Source: Hyphomicrobiales bacterium
Lineage (GTDB): Bacteria; Pseudomonadota; Alphaproteobacteria; Rhizobiales; Beijerinckiaceae
NCBI GenBank assembly: GCA_003963405.1
Contig: RXIY01000060.1
Span: 38,140-102,139, forward strand
DNA length: 64,000 nucleotides
Reading direction: 5' to 3'
Shown in pieces: positions 63,391 through 64,000 of this stretch (the first letter of the stretch is position 1; the number at the start of each line of letters is the position of its first letter). Made by a program: the position numbers and the translations under genes. The notes under the pieces were generated by a model, which ran no database searches, had not been told where the DNA came from, and saw nothing but the letters and a program-made list of their open reading frames with translations.

Positions 63391-64000
63391 CTAGATGGCC
63401 GGGGTAAGCACGGCGCCCTCACGTTCCTCGTTCATGTTACTTCGACGGAAATTTACGACGCCGCCGGCGAGGATAACCTTGACTTGATCGGGCGTGAGAT
63501 CATGGTGCGCCTCAATCGCGGCGTTAGCGGATCTCAACAGGATCCTATCGCTGTTTGCCAGCGTTTTTCGCAAGTCTTCCACCCGCAACGTGTCGCCGAC
63601 TGCGAGGCGGTCGTAATCTCCCTCATTGATAAAGACGAGGGGGAGAATTCCGTAATTGATGAGATTTTGGCGATGGATACGGGCAAAGCTCTTCGCAATC
63701 ACCATCCTCAGGCCAAGATAACGGGGCGCGGCGGCGGCATGCTCGCGCGAGGAGCCTTGCCCGTAATTCTCGCCGGCGATAACCGCATGTCCCGGCGGTT
63801 GGCCGATGGCTCGAGCGTGATCGACATAAGAGGGGTCGATCCGTTCGAAGGAAAAGTCTGCGATCTTTTGAAGGTTCGAACGATAAGGTAAGGCTTTTGC
63901 TCCGGCCGGCAGGATCTCATCTGTCGAAACGTCGTCTCGCATCTTGAGAAGCACAGGTAGCGTCAGTGCGTCGGGGAGCGGATCGAAATGAGGCAACGAA
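63391..64000 (-). CDS. Aconitate hydratase-type enzyme, C-terminal swivel domain (5' part outside window)
   Basis: The last ~203 residues of an aconitase-family hydratase, read on the minus strand and open to the window edge. Landmarks are KMRDDVSTDEILPAG at the domain start, AGENYGQGSSREHAA (substrate-binding SRE motif), LGLRMVIAKSFARIHRQNLINYGILPL and a late DLTPDQVKVILAGG. The layout is that of aconitate hydratase or a homoaconitase-like relative; the [4Fe-4S] cysteines would lie in the missing part, so the substrate cannot be fixed. The apparent TTG start at 63996 is not real because the frame continues upstream. Confidence 0.9.
   Translation of the reverse strand, partial: SLPHFDPLPDALTLPVLLKMRDDVSTDEILPAGAKALPYRSNLQKIADFSFERIDPSYVDHARAIGQPPGHAVIAGENYGQGSSREHAAAAPRYLGLRMVIAKSFARIHRQNLINYGILPLVFINEGDYDRLAVGDTLRVEDLRKTLANSDRILLRSANAAIEAHHDLTPDQVKVILAGGVVNFRRSNMNEEREGAVLTPAI

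Noticed and set aside
1..64000. CRISPR arrays, rRNA operons and intact insertion sequences
   Set aside because: No regularly spaced repeats, rRNA-like stretches or transposase genes were found on reading the window.

Overview
The window is GC-rich, densely coded DNA from a Gram-negative alphaproteobacterium, probably of the order Hyphomicrobiales (Rhizobiales). The reasons are a FixJ-type regulator, a NodT-type outer-membrane factor, gene-order habits with many 1-8 base overlaps, and long spurious antisense ORFs typical of high third-position GC. The elaborate copper-uptake locus would fit a copper-dependent methanotroph such as Methylocystis or Methylosinus, but that is an inference, and nothing in the window proves it. 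No rRNA, intact tRNA, intact insertion sequence or CRISPR array was seen.

Layout. 1-917: 3' part of acetate kinase. 1014-7831: a four-gene export system (HlyD-type adaptor, RbbA-type ABC fusion, YhhJ-type permease, NodT lipoprotein) closed by an intrinsic terminator. 7855-11468: small envelope or unknown genes plus an orphan ParA-like ATPase. 11465-13904: mmsA-mmsB (valine end-steps). 13979-19026: phenylalanine/tyrosine catabolism (phhA; hpd-hmgA-fumarylacetoacetase on the minus strand; maiA). 19090-27846: a tightly packed leucine/valine operon (ivd, mccB, hydratase, mccA, HMG-CoA lyase, acyl-CoA dehydrogenase, 3-hydroxyisobutyryl-CoA hydrolase). 27914-33575: thiolase, leucine-dehydrogenase-type enzyme, and the branched-chain 2-oxoacid dehydrogenase E1alpha/E1beta/E2. 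These genes work together: Phe/Tyr and Leu both drain to acetoacetate (Leu also to acetyl-CoA), and Val drains to propionyl-CoA. The E3 subunit, a tyrosine aminotransferase and the acetoacetate-activating enzyme are not in the window.

33698-35993: a glycosyltransferase overlapping UDP-galactopyranose mutase (galactofuranose surface glycan). 36099-39349: manganese catalase, a Rieske/FAD oxidoreductase and an SDR. 39467-44305: a FixJ-like regulator translationally coupled to a small, ATP-site-degenerate kinase, divergent from a 1066-residue multi-PAS hybrid kinase. 45089-49589: copper uptake locus (Cys/His secreted protein, OprC-like TonB receptor with CxxxM and HxM motifs, TonB, ExbB, but no ExbD).

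50179-54752 is a decayed integrative element. A 3' fragment of tRNA-Asp (GTC) marks one side, followed by small helix-turn-helix replication-like genes, a terminase-small-subunit-like gene, a phosphatase-like gene and a broken tyrosine recombinase whose pieces lie on both sides of a lower-GC yjdM. 54753-56605 holds a secreted protein with a nine-cysteine tail, flanked by two copies of a TCCGATAA/TTATCGGA palindrome. 56606-61002: flavin reductase-like protein, MacA-MacB exporter and a small c-type cytochrome. 61003-62829 is a gene graveyard: a LysM fragment, a slipin gene with one nonsense codon and one frameshift, and an internally deleted Cys/Met-metabolism PLP enzyme. The window closes with a small coiled-coil gene and the C-terminal swivel domain of an aconitase-type hydratase running off the end.
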